Of a DNA stretch of 54,762 bases, positions 9,388 to 17,007 are shown in pieces. The stretch is from NCBI GenBank assembly GCA_900759565.1, contig CAAEVV010000019.1, forward strand, positions 1-54,762, in the 5' to 3' direction. The notes below the pieces were generated by a model, which was not told the DNA's origin, searched no databases, and was given only the letters and a program-made list of their open reading frames with translations. Position 1 is the stretch's first letter. Each line of letters opens with the position of its first letter. Made by a program: the position numbers and the translations under genes. Source of the DNA: an uncultured Collinsella sp. GTDB lineage: Bacteria; Actinomycetota; Coriobacteriia; Coriobacteriales; Coriobacteriaceae.

Positions 9388-9459
9388 TTATGCGTGTGCG
9401 GAGTCCTCGCGGCGTGCCGAGGGCGACATGCAGGTTTTTCGACTAGGACTGCCTTCCAT
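9388..9459 (-). CDS. Possible 23-residue leader peptide upstream of mgtA
   Basis: A small ORF on the mgtA strand encodes MEGSPSRKTC followed by MSPSARREDSAHA. It starts 5 nt after AGGAGGTG, the strongest ribosome site in the leader. A 9-bp stem (9334-9342 with 9353-9361) follows between this ORF and mgtA. In enteric bacteria, leader peptides rich in Pro and acidic residues tune mgtA transcription; this one has two Pro and several charged residues. No M-box riboswitch signature was recognised. Translation is an inference from the ribosome site. Confidence 0.4.
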   Translation of the reverse strand: MEGSPSRKTCMSPSARREDSAHA

Positions 9460-9526
9460 GGCACACCTCCTAAAGGCTGAGCGCAGCGCGCTTTGGGTAT
9501 CTCGTACCCCTTTTTAATCCGCCCGT

Positions 9527-9555
9527 ATTCTTGATGAGGGGGTTTGACATGTCAA
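9527..9555 (-). promoter_or_regulatory. Probable mgtA promoter with palindrome
   Basis: On the minus strand a TTGACA box (9555-9550) is followed after 17 bp by AAGAAT (9532-9527). The -35 lies in the palindrome TTGACATGTCAA, flanked by G and C runs, which could be an operator. Transcription would then include the leader ORF. Confidence 0.45.
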
Positions 9556-9685
9556 CCCCATTGTTCGGAAAACCATTCCCCCTGACAAAGCCTTTACAGA
9601 ATGCCGTGGCCCCAAAGCGCGCCCGCATCTACGCTTCGCCTGCGCTAAACTGGAAGGCACGTACGCGATTACGAGAGGAGCCCGC

Positions 9686-10366
9686 ATGGAGGCTTACAAG
9701 CAAGAGTTCATCAAGTTTATGGTTGAGTCCGACGTTCTTAAGTTCGGCAGCTTTACACTCAAGAGCGGCCGTCAGTCCCCGTTCTTTATGAATGCCGGCG
9801 CTTACGTGACGGGCTATCAGCTCAAGAAGCTGGGCGAGTATTACGCTCAGGCCATCCACGATAACTTTGGCGACGACTTTGATGTGCTGTTTGGACCGGC
9901 CTACAAGGGTATTCCGCTGGCCGTCGTGACCGCAATTGCCTACCACGAGCTGTACGGCAAGGAGGTCAAGTACTGCTGCGACCGCAAGGAGGCCAAGGAC
10001 CACGGCGCCGACAAGGGCAACCTGCTGGGCTACGAGCCCCAGGACGGCGACCGCGTGGTCATGGTCGAGGACGTCACCACCAGCGGTAAGTCCATCGACG
10101 AGACCTATCCTAAGGTCAAGGCTGCTGCCGATGTCGAGATTAAGGGCCTGATCGTGTCCCTCAACCGCATGGAGGTCGGCAAGGGTAGCGTGACCACCGC
10201 GCAGAAGGAGATCGAGGCCAAGTACGGCTTCCCCGTCGCGAGCATCGTTTCCATGGCCGAGGTCGTCGAGACCCTCTACAACCACGAGATCGACGGCAAG
10301 GTCGTCATCGACGACGAGCTCAAGGCCGCCATCGACGCCTACTACGAGCAGTACGGAGTCAAGTAG
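9686..10366 (+). CDS. pyrE: Orotate phosphoribosyltransferase
   Basis: A 226-residue enzyme that joins orotate to PRPP to give OMP in pyrimidine synthesis. The PRPP-binding motif VVMVEDVTTSGKS lies near residues 125-137. The N-terminal FGSFTLKSGRQSPFF, near residues 20-34, is typical of PyrE. Length is normal. The ribosome site GAGAGGAG precedes the ATG. It stands alone, with no other pyr gene nearby, and its stop codon is the first base of a composite structured repeat that probably ends the transcript. Confidence 0.95.
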   Translation: MEAYKQEFIKFMVESDVLKFGSFTLKSGRQSPFFMNAGAYVTGYQLKKLGEYYAQAIHDNFGDDFDVLFGPAYKGIPLAVVTAIAYHELYGKEVKYCCDRKEAKDHGADKGNLLGYEPQDGDRVVMVEDVTTSGKSIDETYPKVKAAADVEIKGLIVSLNRMEVGKGSVTTAQKEIEAKYGFPVASIVSMAEVVETLYNHEIDGKVVIDDELKAAIDAYYEQYGVK

Positions 10367-10569
10367 GTTCCGCCGTTCTGCCGAACGGCGGACCGGTCGA
10401 CGCTGTGCGGGCCGCATTTGGACAATCTGACGTTCAACTTCAAGGGCGCGACCAGAAGGTCAGCGCCCTTTCGTTTCACGTCACCTTGTCACAAATGCGA
10501 CCCGCTCGCTGGCGTTGCCAAAACATCGGCGTTGCCGGACTAGTCATTGGGGACGTTCATAAATGACTA
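10367..10569 (+). repeat. Composite structured 3' element, copy A (after pyrE)
   Basis: The element starts at the pyrE stop codon. Modules in order: hairpin 1 at 10370-10391 (CCGCCGTTC / GAACGGCGG, loop TGCC); the linker ACCGGTCGACGCTG; long hairpin 2 at 10407-10505 with the apex GACCAGAAGGTC at 10450-10461; a tail GCTCGCTGGCGTTGCC; and a TAGTCATT / AATGACTA hairpin at 10541-10569. Copies B (13750) and C (33529) keep the apex, linker and tail but use other paired sequences in the stems. It could be a terminator or 3'-end RNA, or a BOX-like mobile repeat. Confidence 0.75.
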
Positions 10570-10578
10570 CTCAGGAAT

Positions 10579-10642
10579 GAGCGTGGATAATCTCCCGTTT
10601 TTGGCCTGTGTGCGGGCTCAAAGTGGGAGATTATCCACGCTC
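10579..10642. repeat. 64-bp hairpin repeat flanking fic, downstream copy
   Basis: A perfect 18-bp stem begins GAGCGTGGATAATCTCCC and is closed over a 28-bp loop. A second 64-bp copy in the same orientation is at 12016-12079, so the fic gene sits between the two. Confidence 0.8.
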
Positions 10643-10668
10643 GCTTTAATTTGCCTGGGCTGCGATGC

Positions 10669-11841
10669 CTATCTAATCGGCTCGGCGTCTTCCCTGAGAA
10701 TCGAAAGATACTCTTCATACCCGTACTGCCGGTATCTCTGTCTTGACTCGTCGAGCGGACGGAGGATACCCAATTCTTCAAATGATTTGACGAGCGAGCT
10801 CGCGGTACTCCTGCCGATATCGAGTTGGGCAGCGATGAATGCGGTGTCGACGATGGGGTGCTCTTCAAGAATGCCCAACAGCCTTTGCCCGTTTGCAGCA
10901 GTCCTTCCGAGATTTTCGGTAATGGTTGCTGTGGAACGGTTATGGAGGTCAACAAGGTTTTTTAAAGACCCTACCGAGTCCTTCGCACTTTCGAGAAGAC
11001 TGTTGCAGAAAAACTCTATCCATTCCTCGTAAGTGCCTCTCTCCCTTACGGATGTGAGTTGCCGGTAGTACTCGCTTCGATTTTTCTTGAACTGGAACGA
11101 TGGATAGAACAAGCAAGAATGAAGAACGCCATCATTGATGAGCATAAGTGTAATGAGAAGCCTGCCCAGGCGACCGTTTCCGTCTAGGAATGGATGGGCA
11201 GTTTCAAATTGGTAATGGACGAGCGCCGCCCGCACAATCGGATCCATTTCGACTTGAGGCTCATTGATAAAGCGTTCGAGGTCCTGGAGCGTGTTACTCA
11301 AATCTTCAATGTTTGGAGGGACAAACGATGCGGTTGCAATGGTGCAGCCTGAGGGGCCAATCCAGTTTTGTGAGGAGCGCAGCTCGCCTGGATTCTTCTC
11401 CGTTCCGCGCACTCCGTCCAGCAGGACCGCATGAACTTGCCTAAGAAGTCTCGTGCACAAGGGCATCTTTTTGAGCAGTTCTACGCCGCGGTCGACAGCA
11501 CGGACGTAATTCACGACGTCTGCGACATCTTTATGATGGAGTTGTGTTTGCGATGGACTAAGTAGGTCGTCAAACGTGCACTGGGTTCCCTCAATTTGCG
11601 AAGAAAGGAGTGCTTCTTTGCGCACGTACATTGTCAGATACATATCGGCGTTGGGAACAAAGTAGAGCATGCCTTCAAGCTCTCCAAGCTTTCGTGAGCA
11701 TGCGGAAAGCGTGCGATAGGTTTCCTCGGTGAGGTTTAGCTGCCTCAATGATTGCAAGGGCGTTGGAAAAAACGAATAGTAAGCCAATTTCCCCGATAGA
11801 TTATTGCGGAGCGTTCCCTGGCCGTTCTCCTCGATTTGCAT
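10669..11841 (-). CDS. Fic family protein (class II, N-terminal inhibitory motif, C-terminal winged helix)
   Basis: A 390-residue Fic protein, predicted to transfer AMP or a similar group from a nucleotide to a protein hydroxyl. The inhibitory motif SSQIEG lies near residue 80. The catalytic loop HPFLDGNGRLGR lies near residue 212. A winged-helix segment lies at about 310-375 (IAAQLDIGRSTASSLVKSFE), suggesting DNA binding. The start at 11841 is preferred because GGAGG lies 6 nt upstream; an ATG at 11853 has none. Base composition is more AT-rich than its neighbours. It is flanked by direct 64-bp hairpin repeats, and its upstream region is full of GTTATTAG palindromes, consistent with self-regulation and recent gain. 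The target protein is unknown. Confidence 0.88.
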   Translation of the reverse strand: MQIEENGQGTLRNNLSGKLAYYSFFPTPLQSLRQLNLTEETYRTLSACSRKLGELEGMLYFVPNADMYLTMYVRKEALLSSQIEGTQCTFDDLLSPSQTQLHHKDVADVVNYVRAVDRGVELLKKMPLCTRLLRQVHAVLLDGVRGTEKNPGELRSSQNWIGPSGCTIATASFVPPNIEDLSNTLQDLERFINEPQVEMDPIVRAALVHYQFETAHPFLDGNGRLGRLLITLMLINDGVLHSCLFYPSFQFKKNRSEYYRQLTSVRERGTYEEWIEFFCNSLLESAKDSVGSLKNLVDLHNRSTATITENLGRTAANGQRLLGILEEHPIVDTAFIAAQLDIGRSTASSLVKSFEELGILRPLDESRQRYRQYGYEEYLSILREDAEPIR

Positions 11842-11870
11842 CGCGCCCTCCATATCTTTAGTGCCGGAAA

Positions 11871-11938
11871 CTCGTTATTAGGCCAATCATATCAATTCTA
11901 ATAACGAGTTTAAGGATTAAATAGTTATTAGAATTGAT
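11871..11938. promoter_or_regulatory. Palindromic operator region upstream of fic
   Basis: CTCGTTATTAG (11871-11881) pairs with CTAATAACGAG (11898-11908). ATCAATTCTAATAAC (11891-11905) also pairs perfectly with a reverse copy at 11924-11938. A further GTCGTTATTAC lies at 11961. A TATGAT box on the minus strand (11891-11886) overlaps the first palindrome, as expected for a repressed promoter. The regulator may be the winged helix of the Fic protein itself. Confidence 0.55.
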
Positions 11939-12015
11939 GTAAACAATCTAATGATGAGAAGTCGTTATTACTTGACCATGGAGCTCGGCTTGGTACAAGG
12001 GGGGTTATCCAAAAT

Positions 12016-12079
12016 GAGAGCGGATAATCTCCCGTTTTTGGCTCGGTGACGGCCTCAAAGTGGGAGATTATCCACGCTC
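12016..12079. repeat. 64-bp hairpin repeat flanking fic, upstream copy
   Basis: Same length and orientation as the copy at 10579-10642; the stem ends in ATAATCTCCC / GGGAGATTAT. Its left arm differs by a few bases near the tip. Confidence 0.8.
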
Positions 12080-12118
12080 GTTAGTTAAGCGTCCGAAAAT
12101 CCACACTCGCCAAACCTA

Positions 12119-12143
12119 CCAAAAAGGGACAGGTTTATTTTGG
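12119..12143. repeat. Partial GGGACAGGTTTATTTTGG repeat
   Basis: CCAAAA / TTTTGG ends around GGGACAGGTTTA. It is related to the full hairpin at 19894-19962. The 12144-12340 stretch after it shows no gene I can support. Confidence 0.5.
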
Positions 12144-12340
12144 CACGTTTCGGTCGGTATCAGGAAGTGTCAGGGACGGGGCGGCGGCAGGACTCGAGAG
12201 CGAAAAGAAGTATCGGGTTTGGCGTGCCCGCTTCTGCCCGTCCCGCGCGTGGGCGATACTCGGCTTATCGAACCGCGATGCAAAGGAGATGCTCATCCCA
12301 CGAGCACTACCGAGAAGGGCTTGCGATTCGAGTCCCCACC

Positions 12341-12369
12341 TTAGCATTTGAACCATTTGGCACTATAAT
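12341..12369 (+). promoter_or_regulatory. Probable promoter of the PTS IIA gene
   Basis: TTAGCA (12341-12346), 17 bp, then a perfect TATAAT (12364-12369), giving a leader of about 40 nt to the ATG at 12419. Confidence 0.55.
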
Positions 12370-12418
12370 TACCGTAGGCATGCGCACAACGTTGCGCTTA
12401 ATCAAGAGGAGAAAACGT

Positions 12419-12955
12419 ATGGGTCTGTTTGATATGTTCAAGAAGAAGGCTGAGCCCGCGGCTGCCGCTGCTCCGGCCTCCATCTCTGCTTCTGCCGGCG
12501 CCGACGTGCTGTGCTCGCCCGTCAAGGGCAAGGTCATCAAGATGGCCGACGTGCCCGATCCCGTCTTTGGTGGCGAGGTTCTGGGCAAGGGCTGTGCCGT
12601 GTGGCCCGAGGACGATCTGGTCTACGCTCCCTGCGACGGTAAGGTGACCGTCACCATGGGTCACGCCGTGGGTCTGCAGTCCGATAGCGGCATCGAGGTT
12701 CTGGTGCACGTTGGCGTCGATACCGTCAACATGAACGGCGATGGCTTCGAGGGCTTCGTCAAGGCCGACGACGTTGTGAAGGCCGGCCAGCCCATACTCA
12801 AGATCGACCGCGCCAAGATCGCCGCTGCCGGTTACAAGGACTGCGTCGTGGTGGCCGTGTCCAACACCGCCGAGTTTGCCGACGTCGAGCTCACCGTTGA
12901 GGCAGAGTCCGCCGTCGCCGCCGGTGACGCCATCGTTAAGGTCGTTCGCAAGTAA
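12419..12955 (+). CDS. PTS glucose-type IIA protein
   Basis: A 178-residue cytoplasmic IIA(Glc)-family domain that takes phosphate from HPr and passes it to a sugar-specific IIB. After an Ala-rich N-terminal stretch, the fold signature runs from VLCSPVKGKVIKM to the end. The phosphorylated histidine is in IEVLVHVGVDTV near residue 103. The ATG at 12419 follows AAGAGGAG and agrees with the promoter at 12341. It stands alone without IIB or IIC, so it must serve a permease encoded elsewhere, and it may also have a regulatory role as in other bacteria. Confidence 0.92.
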   Translation: MGLFDMFKKKAEPAAAAAPASISASAGADVLCSPVKGKVIKMADVPDPVFGGEVLGKGCAVWPEDDLVYAPCDGKVTVTMGHAVGLQSDSGIEVLVHVGVDTVNMNGDGFEGFVKADDVVKAGQPILKIDRAKIAAAGYKDCVVVAVSNTAEFADVELTVEAESAVAAGDAIVKVVRK

Positions 12956-12981
12956 ACTGCGGCGTTCAAAGGATGTGCAAG

Positions 12982-13010
12982 GGTGGTCGGGTTTTCCGGC
13001 CACCTTTTTT
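12982..13010 (+). terminator. Intrinsic terminator of the PTS IIA gene
   Basis: Stem GGTGGTCGG / CCGGCCACC with loop GTTTT, followed by six T. Confidence 0.9.
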
Positions 13011-13191
13011 ATTGCACCGAGGGGAAGCGTTTTATTGCGCGTTGGGCGGGCTTGCAAACCGTTCGGACGCTAAAACGAACCGACCGCGCCTTCGCGTTGC
13101 CGAGGGTGTTCATAAGTGGATAGTATGGGCTTACTTATTACAACGTGTGCCGCGTCCGGGAAGCGCGGTGCCGCTCATTGGGAGGAACAAC

Positions 13192-13749
13192 ATGAAAAAG
13201 AAGCTGCTGCTTGCGCCCCTCATGGCCGTCTTGGTTGCATGCGTGGTCGTGCTTTCCGGCTGTGGAGGTCCTTCGGTTGAGGAGCTCATCACCGAGGATC
13301 TTACGACGCAGTTTGACGAGGTCAAGAACGGTGGCGACGACTTCCTTTCTGGTCTGGAGGAAGCTTCGGGCGACGAGTTCGAGCAGCTGGGTATCGATCC
13401 CAAGGAGTATGCCAAGACCTATCTCGAGGGCTTTGACTACAAGATCGGCGACGTGACGGTCGACGAGGACAAGGGTGTCGCGACCGCCGAGGTCTCTATC
13501 ACCTGCAAGTCTATGAACAAGATCGTCGAGGACTTCTCCACCCAGTATCAGGAGAAGGTCGCCGCGCTTGACACGGTTCCTTCCGATGACGAGCTGTACA
13601 AGATGGCCGGTCAGGTTATGGTCGATGTGACCAAGGCCACCGAGCCCAGGAAGACCACGGTTATCTTCAAGTACACCTGCAACGACGACGGCGAGTGGTC
13701 TGCCGACGACTCCGTCAACTCCGAGATGATGGATGCAATGCTGAGCTAG
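13192..13749 (+). CDS. Small secreted lipoprotein of unknown function
   Basis: A 185-residue protein with a lysine-rich start, a hydrophobic signal, and the lipobox LSGC around residues 21-24. The mature part is acidic and probably mainly helical, starting PSVEELITEDL and ending in a stretch rich in Asp, Ser and Met. It resembles small DUF5105-type lipoproteins of Gram-positive gut bacteria, but I cannot assign it. The ATG follows GGGAGGAA; in-frame codons further upstream lack a ribosome site. Its stop codon opens copy B of the composite 3' element. Confidence 0.85.
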   Translation: MKKKLLLAPLMAVLVACVVVLSGCGGPSVEELITEDLTTQFDEVKNGGDDFLSGLEEASGDEFEQLGIDPKEYAKTYLEGFDYKIGDVTVDEDKGVATAEVSITCKSMNKIVEDFSTQYQEKVAALDTVPSDDELYKMAGQVMVDVTKATEPRKTTVIFKYTCNDDGEWSADDSVNSEMMDAMLS

Positions 13750-13989
13750 TTCGTTGCGGCGTTTTACCAAACGCCGCAACTGCTCGACGTTGCGCGGGCA
13801 CCAGAGCGACAACTTGTCATTCAAAGAGGACGGTATGACCAGAAGGTCTATGCCGTCCTCTTTTCATGCCAATTTGTTCGCTCTGGTGTCCGCTCGCTGT
13901 CCGTCCTCTACCTGCGGCGTTGCCATTGTTGGGGTAGTCGTTGGGGCGTTCTTGTCTGACTAGTCGTTTAAGAACGTCCCCAACGACTA
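13750..13989 (+). repeat. Composite structured 3' element, copy B (after lipoprotein gene)
   Basis: Hairpin 1 at 13754-13779 (TTGCGGCGTTT / AAACGCCGCAA, loop TACC). The linker is CTGCTCGACGTTGCGC. Hairpin 2 at 13799-13888 has outer stem CACCAGAGCG / CGCTCTGGTG, inner stem GAGGACGG / CCGTCCTC and apex GACCAGAAGGTC at 13837-13848. The tail is GTCCGTCCTCTACCTGCGG. A TAGTCGTT hairpin at 13935-13989 follows. Stem sequences differ from copies A and C but remain paired. Confidence 0.75.
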
Positions 13990-14037
13990 CTTTCCGCGCA
14001 ACAGCATTGTCGCAGCTGCGTTAAGCAGTGTCGCTCG

Positions 14038-14706
14038 TTACTCGCCCAGGATCAGCGCTGCGAGCTCGCCCTGGGTGTCCACCACGTAGTCGGCGCCGGC
14101 GGCTTCCAGCTCTGCGCGGCCGCGGAAACCCCAGCTGACGCCCGCACTCTTAAGGCCGGCGTTGTGGCCGGTCAGGATATCGACATTGGAATCGCCTACG
14201 TAGAGCGTGGTCGCCGGGTCGGCGCCTAGCTCTTCCATCACATGCAGCGTGACGGGTGCTTCGGGCTTGGGCGGAAACGCATCGACACGGCCCTGCACCA
14301 GCGCAAAGCGCTCGGAACCAAAATACTTTTCGATAAGCGGAGCCGCCGAGACGTGGTCCTTGTTAGTGAGCACGGCAAGCTGAACGCCCGCGGCGCGCAA
14401 GCGGTCGAGCATCTCGATCGTGCCGGCATAGGGAGCGGTGTGGTCTTCCTTGTGCTCGCCGTAGTAAGCCCTAAACTCGGCAAGCGTCTGCTCAAACATG
14501 CGGCCGTCGCCTGCGTACTCGGCGGGCATAAAGCGCTCAACCAGCTTGAGCATGCCGTTTCCCACCTTGTAGCGGTACTCGTCAACGGCAAACGTGGGCC
14601 AGCCGTGCGCCTCGCAGGTATGGTTGCCGGCGGCCGCCAGGTCCTCGAGCGTGTTGAGAATGGTGCCGTCCAGGTCAAAGATCACATGGGAAAAAGCTGC
14701 TGCCAT
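14038..14706 (-). CDS. HAD-family phosphatase, phosphoglycolate phosphatase-like
   Basis: A 222-residue HAD hydrolase. Motif I FDLDGTILNT is at the N-terminus, motif II is VLTNKD near residue 115, and motifs III/IV are KPEAP and GDSNVD near 150-175. The cap inserted after motif I is the helical type of Gph/PGMB enzymes. The start at 14706 has AGGAG upstream; an in-frame ATG 63 bp earlier does not. It probably removes phosphate from a small metabolite such as phosphoglycolate, but substrate cannot be read reliably. It lies 105 bp after hypE on the same strand and may be transcribed with the hyp genes. Confidence 0.85.
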   Translation of the reverse strand: MAAAFSHVIFDLDGTILNTLEDLAAAGNHTCEAHGWPTFAVDEYRYKVGNGMLKLVERFMPAEYAGDGRMFEQTLAEFRAYYGEHKEDHTAPYAGTIEMLDRLRAAGVQLAVLTNKDHVSAAPLIEKYFGSERFALVQGRVDAFPPKPEAPVTLHVMEELGADPATTLYVGDSNVDILTGHNAGLKSAGVSWGFRGRAELEAAGADYVVDTQGELAALILGE

Positions 14707-14811
14707 GGGTGCTCCTGCCGCTTGAGTTGTAAAACGCACCCCATGATACTGGGCATGCGTGCCGGGCATGTTTGGAATCTGAATATCTTTAATAGCCCTG
14801 AGCCTTTGTCG

Positions 14812-15846
14812 TTAGCAAATTCTCGGCAGCTGCTCTCCTACGAGCATGTCGAGGATGCGGGTCGAGCCCCAGCCGGTGCGCACGCGCACGGCGGGATGGG
14901 CGCCCTCGGCAAGTGGCAGCACGCGGCCGATGAAGGCGGCATTCTCGCCGTAGCGGGCGGCGCGCATGGCGCTCAGCGCGGCATCGGCTTGCTCGGCCGG
15001 CACGACGGCAACCATCTTGCCCTCGTTTGCCACCTGCAGCACATCGTAGCCGAGCATCTCGCAGGCGGCCTGCACGTCGGGACGCACGGGCACGGCATCC
15101 TCGTCGATCTCCATGGCAACGCCGCTGGCCTGCGCAAACTCGTTGAGCGTCGAGGCCAGGCCACCGCGCGTGGGGTCGCGGAAGCAGCGTGTGTCGGGTG
15201 CTGCGGAAAGCACATCGGCAATCAGGTGGTTGAGCGGCGCGGCGTCGCTTTCGATGGTGCTCGAAAACGCCAGACCCTCGCGTTGGCTCATGATAGCGAT
15301 GCCGTGGTCGCCCAGTGTACCCGAGACCAGGATGACATCGCCGGGCTGGCAGTTTGCGCCGCTGAGCGCCACGCCCGCAGGCACCTCGCCCACGCCGGCG
15401 GTATTGATGTAGACGCCGTCGGCCCCGCCGCGCTCGACCACCTTGGTGTCGCCCGTGATTATGGACACGCCCGCCTCGCGTGCCGTCTCGGCCATCGTCT
15501 GCACAATCTGGCGGAGCCTATCCATGGGATAGCCCTCTTCGAGGATAAAGCCGCACGATAGGTAGCGCACGTTGGCGCCCGAGGTCGCGACGTCGTTGAC
15601 GGTTCCGCACACGGCGAGGCGGCCGATGTTGCCACCGGGGAAGAACTGCGGCGAGACTACAAAGCTGTCGGTCGACATGGCGATGCGCCCGCTCGCGGGC
15701 AGCGCGGCGACGCCGGCGTCGTTGCCTTCGAGCAGCTCGGGCGACCCAAAGGCATCCAAAAAGACCTCATCGATGATGCGTTTCATCATCTGGCCGCCGG
15801 AGCCGTGGCCCAGCAGGACGGTGCTATCGGTAACGCTATGGGACAT
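14812..15846 (-). CDS. hypE: Hydrogenase maturation protein HypE
   Basis: A 344-residue AIR-synthase-fold enzyme that uses ATP to dehydrate the thiocarbamate on its own C-terminal cysteine to thiocyanate, the source of cyanide for the [NiFe] centre. The C-terminus ends PRIC, the required carbamoylated cysteine. The N-terminus has GHGSGGQMM, and GDTKVVERG lies near residue 130. Length is normal. It follows hypD by 48 bp in the order hypF-hypC-hypD-hypE. Confidence 0.95.
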   Translation of the reverse strand: MSHSVTDSTVLLGHGSGGQMMKRIIDEVFLDAFGSPELLEGNDAGVAALPASGRIAMSTDSFVVSPQFFPGGNIGRLAVCGTVNDVATSGANVRYLSCGFILEEGYPMDRLRQIVQTMAETAREAGVSIITGDTKVVERGGADGVYINTAGVGEVPAGVALSGANCQPGDVILVSGTLGDHGIAIMSQREGLAFSSTIESDAAPLNHLIADVLSAAPDTRCFRDPTRGGLASTLNEFAQASGVAMEIDEDAVPVRPDVQAACEMLGYDVLQVANEGKMVAVVPAEQADAALSAMRAARYGENAAFIGRVLPLAEGAHPAVRVRTGWGSTRILDMLVGEQLPRIC

Positions 15847-15894
15847 ATCGAAAACTCCAATCGTGGGTGGTGCCGGTGTGCGGGTGTGTCCGGG

Positions 15895-17007
15895 CTAGTC
15901 GCGGTAGCGGTAGTACGCCGCGCAGCTGCCCTCGGAGCTCACCATGCACGGGCCGACGGGGTGCTCGGGCGTGCAGGTGCGGCCAAAGAGCGGACAGTTG
16001 CTCGGCGTAATGGCCCCGCGCAGCACGTCGCCGCAGCGGCACCCGCGCGGCTCGACCGTCGCCTCAACGGGCGCGTCAAAGCGAGCGCGGGCATCAAAGC
16101 GCGAGAACTCGGGGCGGATGGAAAGGCCCGAGTTGGCAATCAGCCCCAGCCCGCGCCACGTGGTATCGCACGGCTCAAATACCTGCTCGACCAGCTGGCG
16201 CGCCACAGGATTGCCGTCGGCATTGACGCCGCGACGGTAGGCGTTGTCGATCGCGGGCTGCCCCTCAACAACCATCTGGACCAGCATGCAGATACCCTGC
16301 AAGATGTCGACCGGCTCAAATCCCGTTACCACGCCTGGAGTCTTAAACTCGTCGACCAAAAAGCCAAAGGGGGCTAAGCCCGTGATGGTGGCGACGTGGC
16401 CCGGCAGGATAAAGCCGTCGATGGTGGTCTCGGGATCGTTGGCGATGGCGCGCAACGCCGGCGGCGTGGTCTTGTGGGCGCAATAGACCGAGAAGTTCAA
16501 AAGCCCGCGCGCCTCGGCCTCCAAGATGGCGGCGGCGATGGTGGGCGTCGTAGTCTCAAAGCCCACGCCCATAAAAATGACCGGGCGATCAGGGTTTTGC
16601 TCGGCAATGTCGAGCGCGTCGAGCGGGGAGTACACAATGCGAATATCTCGCCCCGCCGCCTTTTGCGCAGCGAGCGAGGTGGATGATCCGGGCACGCGCA
16701 TCATGTCGCCAAAGGTGGTGATGATGGCGCCGTCTATGTTGGCGAGCGCGATTGCGTGGTCGATGTCGCGGTTGGCGGTGACGCAGACGGGGCAGCCCGG
16801 GCCGCTCAGCAGCTCGAGCCCTGCCGGCATAATGGAGCGAAAGCCATAGCGCCCGATGCTCACGGTATGCGTGCCGCAGACTTCCATAAGGTTGATGGTG
16901 CGGTCGCCGACAAGCTCATGAATGCGCTCGATGAGCTCGCGAGCCAGCTTGGGATCGCGGAATGCCGAGAAATCGATACCGGAGCGAGCCGGCTGCTCGG
17001 GCGCCAC
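15895..17007 (-). CDS. hypD: Hydrogenase maturation protein HypD
   Basis: A 370-residue iron-sulfur protein that with HypC assembles the Fe(CN)2CO unit. Conserved sites are CGTHT near residue 44, GPGCPVC near 70, GFETTTP near 150, and a cysteine-rich C-terminal region (CRCGDVLRG, CPLFG, CTPEHPVGPC). The GTG start overlaps the hypC stop by one base (TAGTG), implying translational coupling. Confidence 0.95.
   Translation of the reverse strand: MAPEQPARSGIDFSAFRDPKLARELIERIHELVGDRTINLMEVCGTHTVSIGRYGFRSIMPAGLELLSGPGCPVCVTANRDIDHAIALANIDGAIITTFGDMMRVPGSSTSLAAQKAAGRDIRIVYSPLDALDIAEQNPDRPVIFMGVGFETTTPTIAAAILEAEARGLLNFSVYCAHKTTPPALRAIANDPETTIDGFILPGHVATITGLAPFGFLVDEFKTPGVVTGFEPVDILQGICMLVQMVVEGQPAIDNAYRRGVNADGNPVARQLVEQVFEPCDTTWRGLGLIANSGLSIRPEFSRFDARARFDAPVEATVEPRGCRCGDVLRGAITPSNCPLFGRTCTPEHPVGPCMVSSEGSCAAYYRYRD

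Noticed and set aside
9250..9540. M-box magnesium riboswitch in the mgtA leader
   Set aside because: The conserved M-box segments were not recognised on the mgtA strand; only the small ORF and simple stems are visible.
12298..12346. A tRNA-like stretch with ATTCGAGTCCCC near 12330
   Set aside because: The T-stem does not pair and there is no proper anticodon arm, so a cloverleaf cannot be drawn.
12140..12418. N-terminal extension of the PTS IIA protein to 12140
   Set aside because: A promoter with TATAAT at 12364 and a ribosome site before the ATG at 12419 lie inside that extension.
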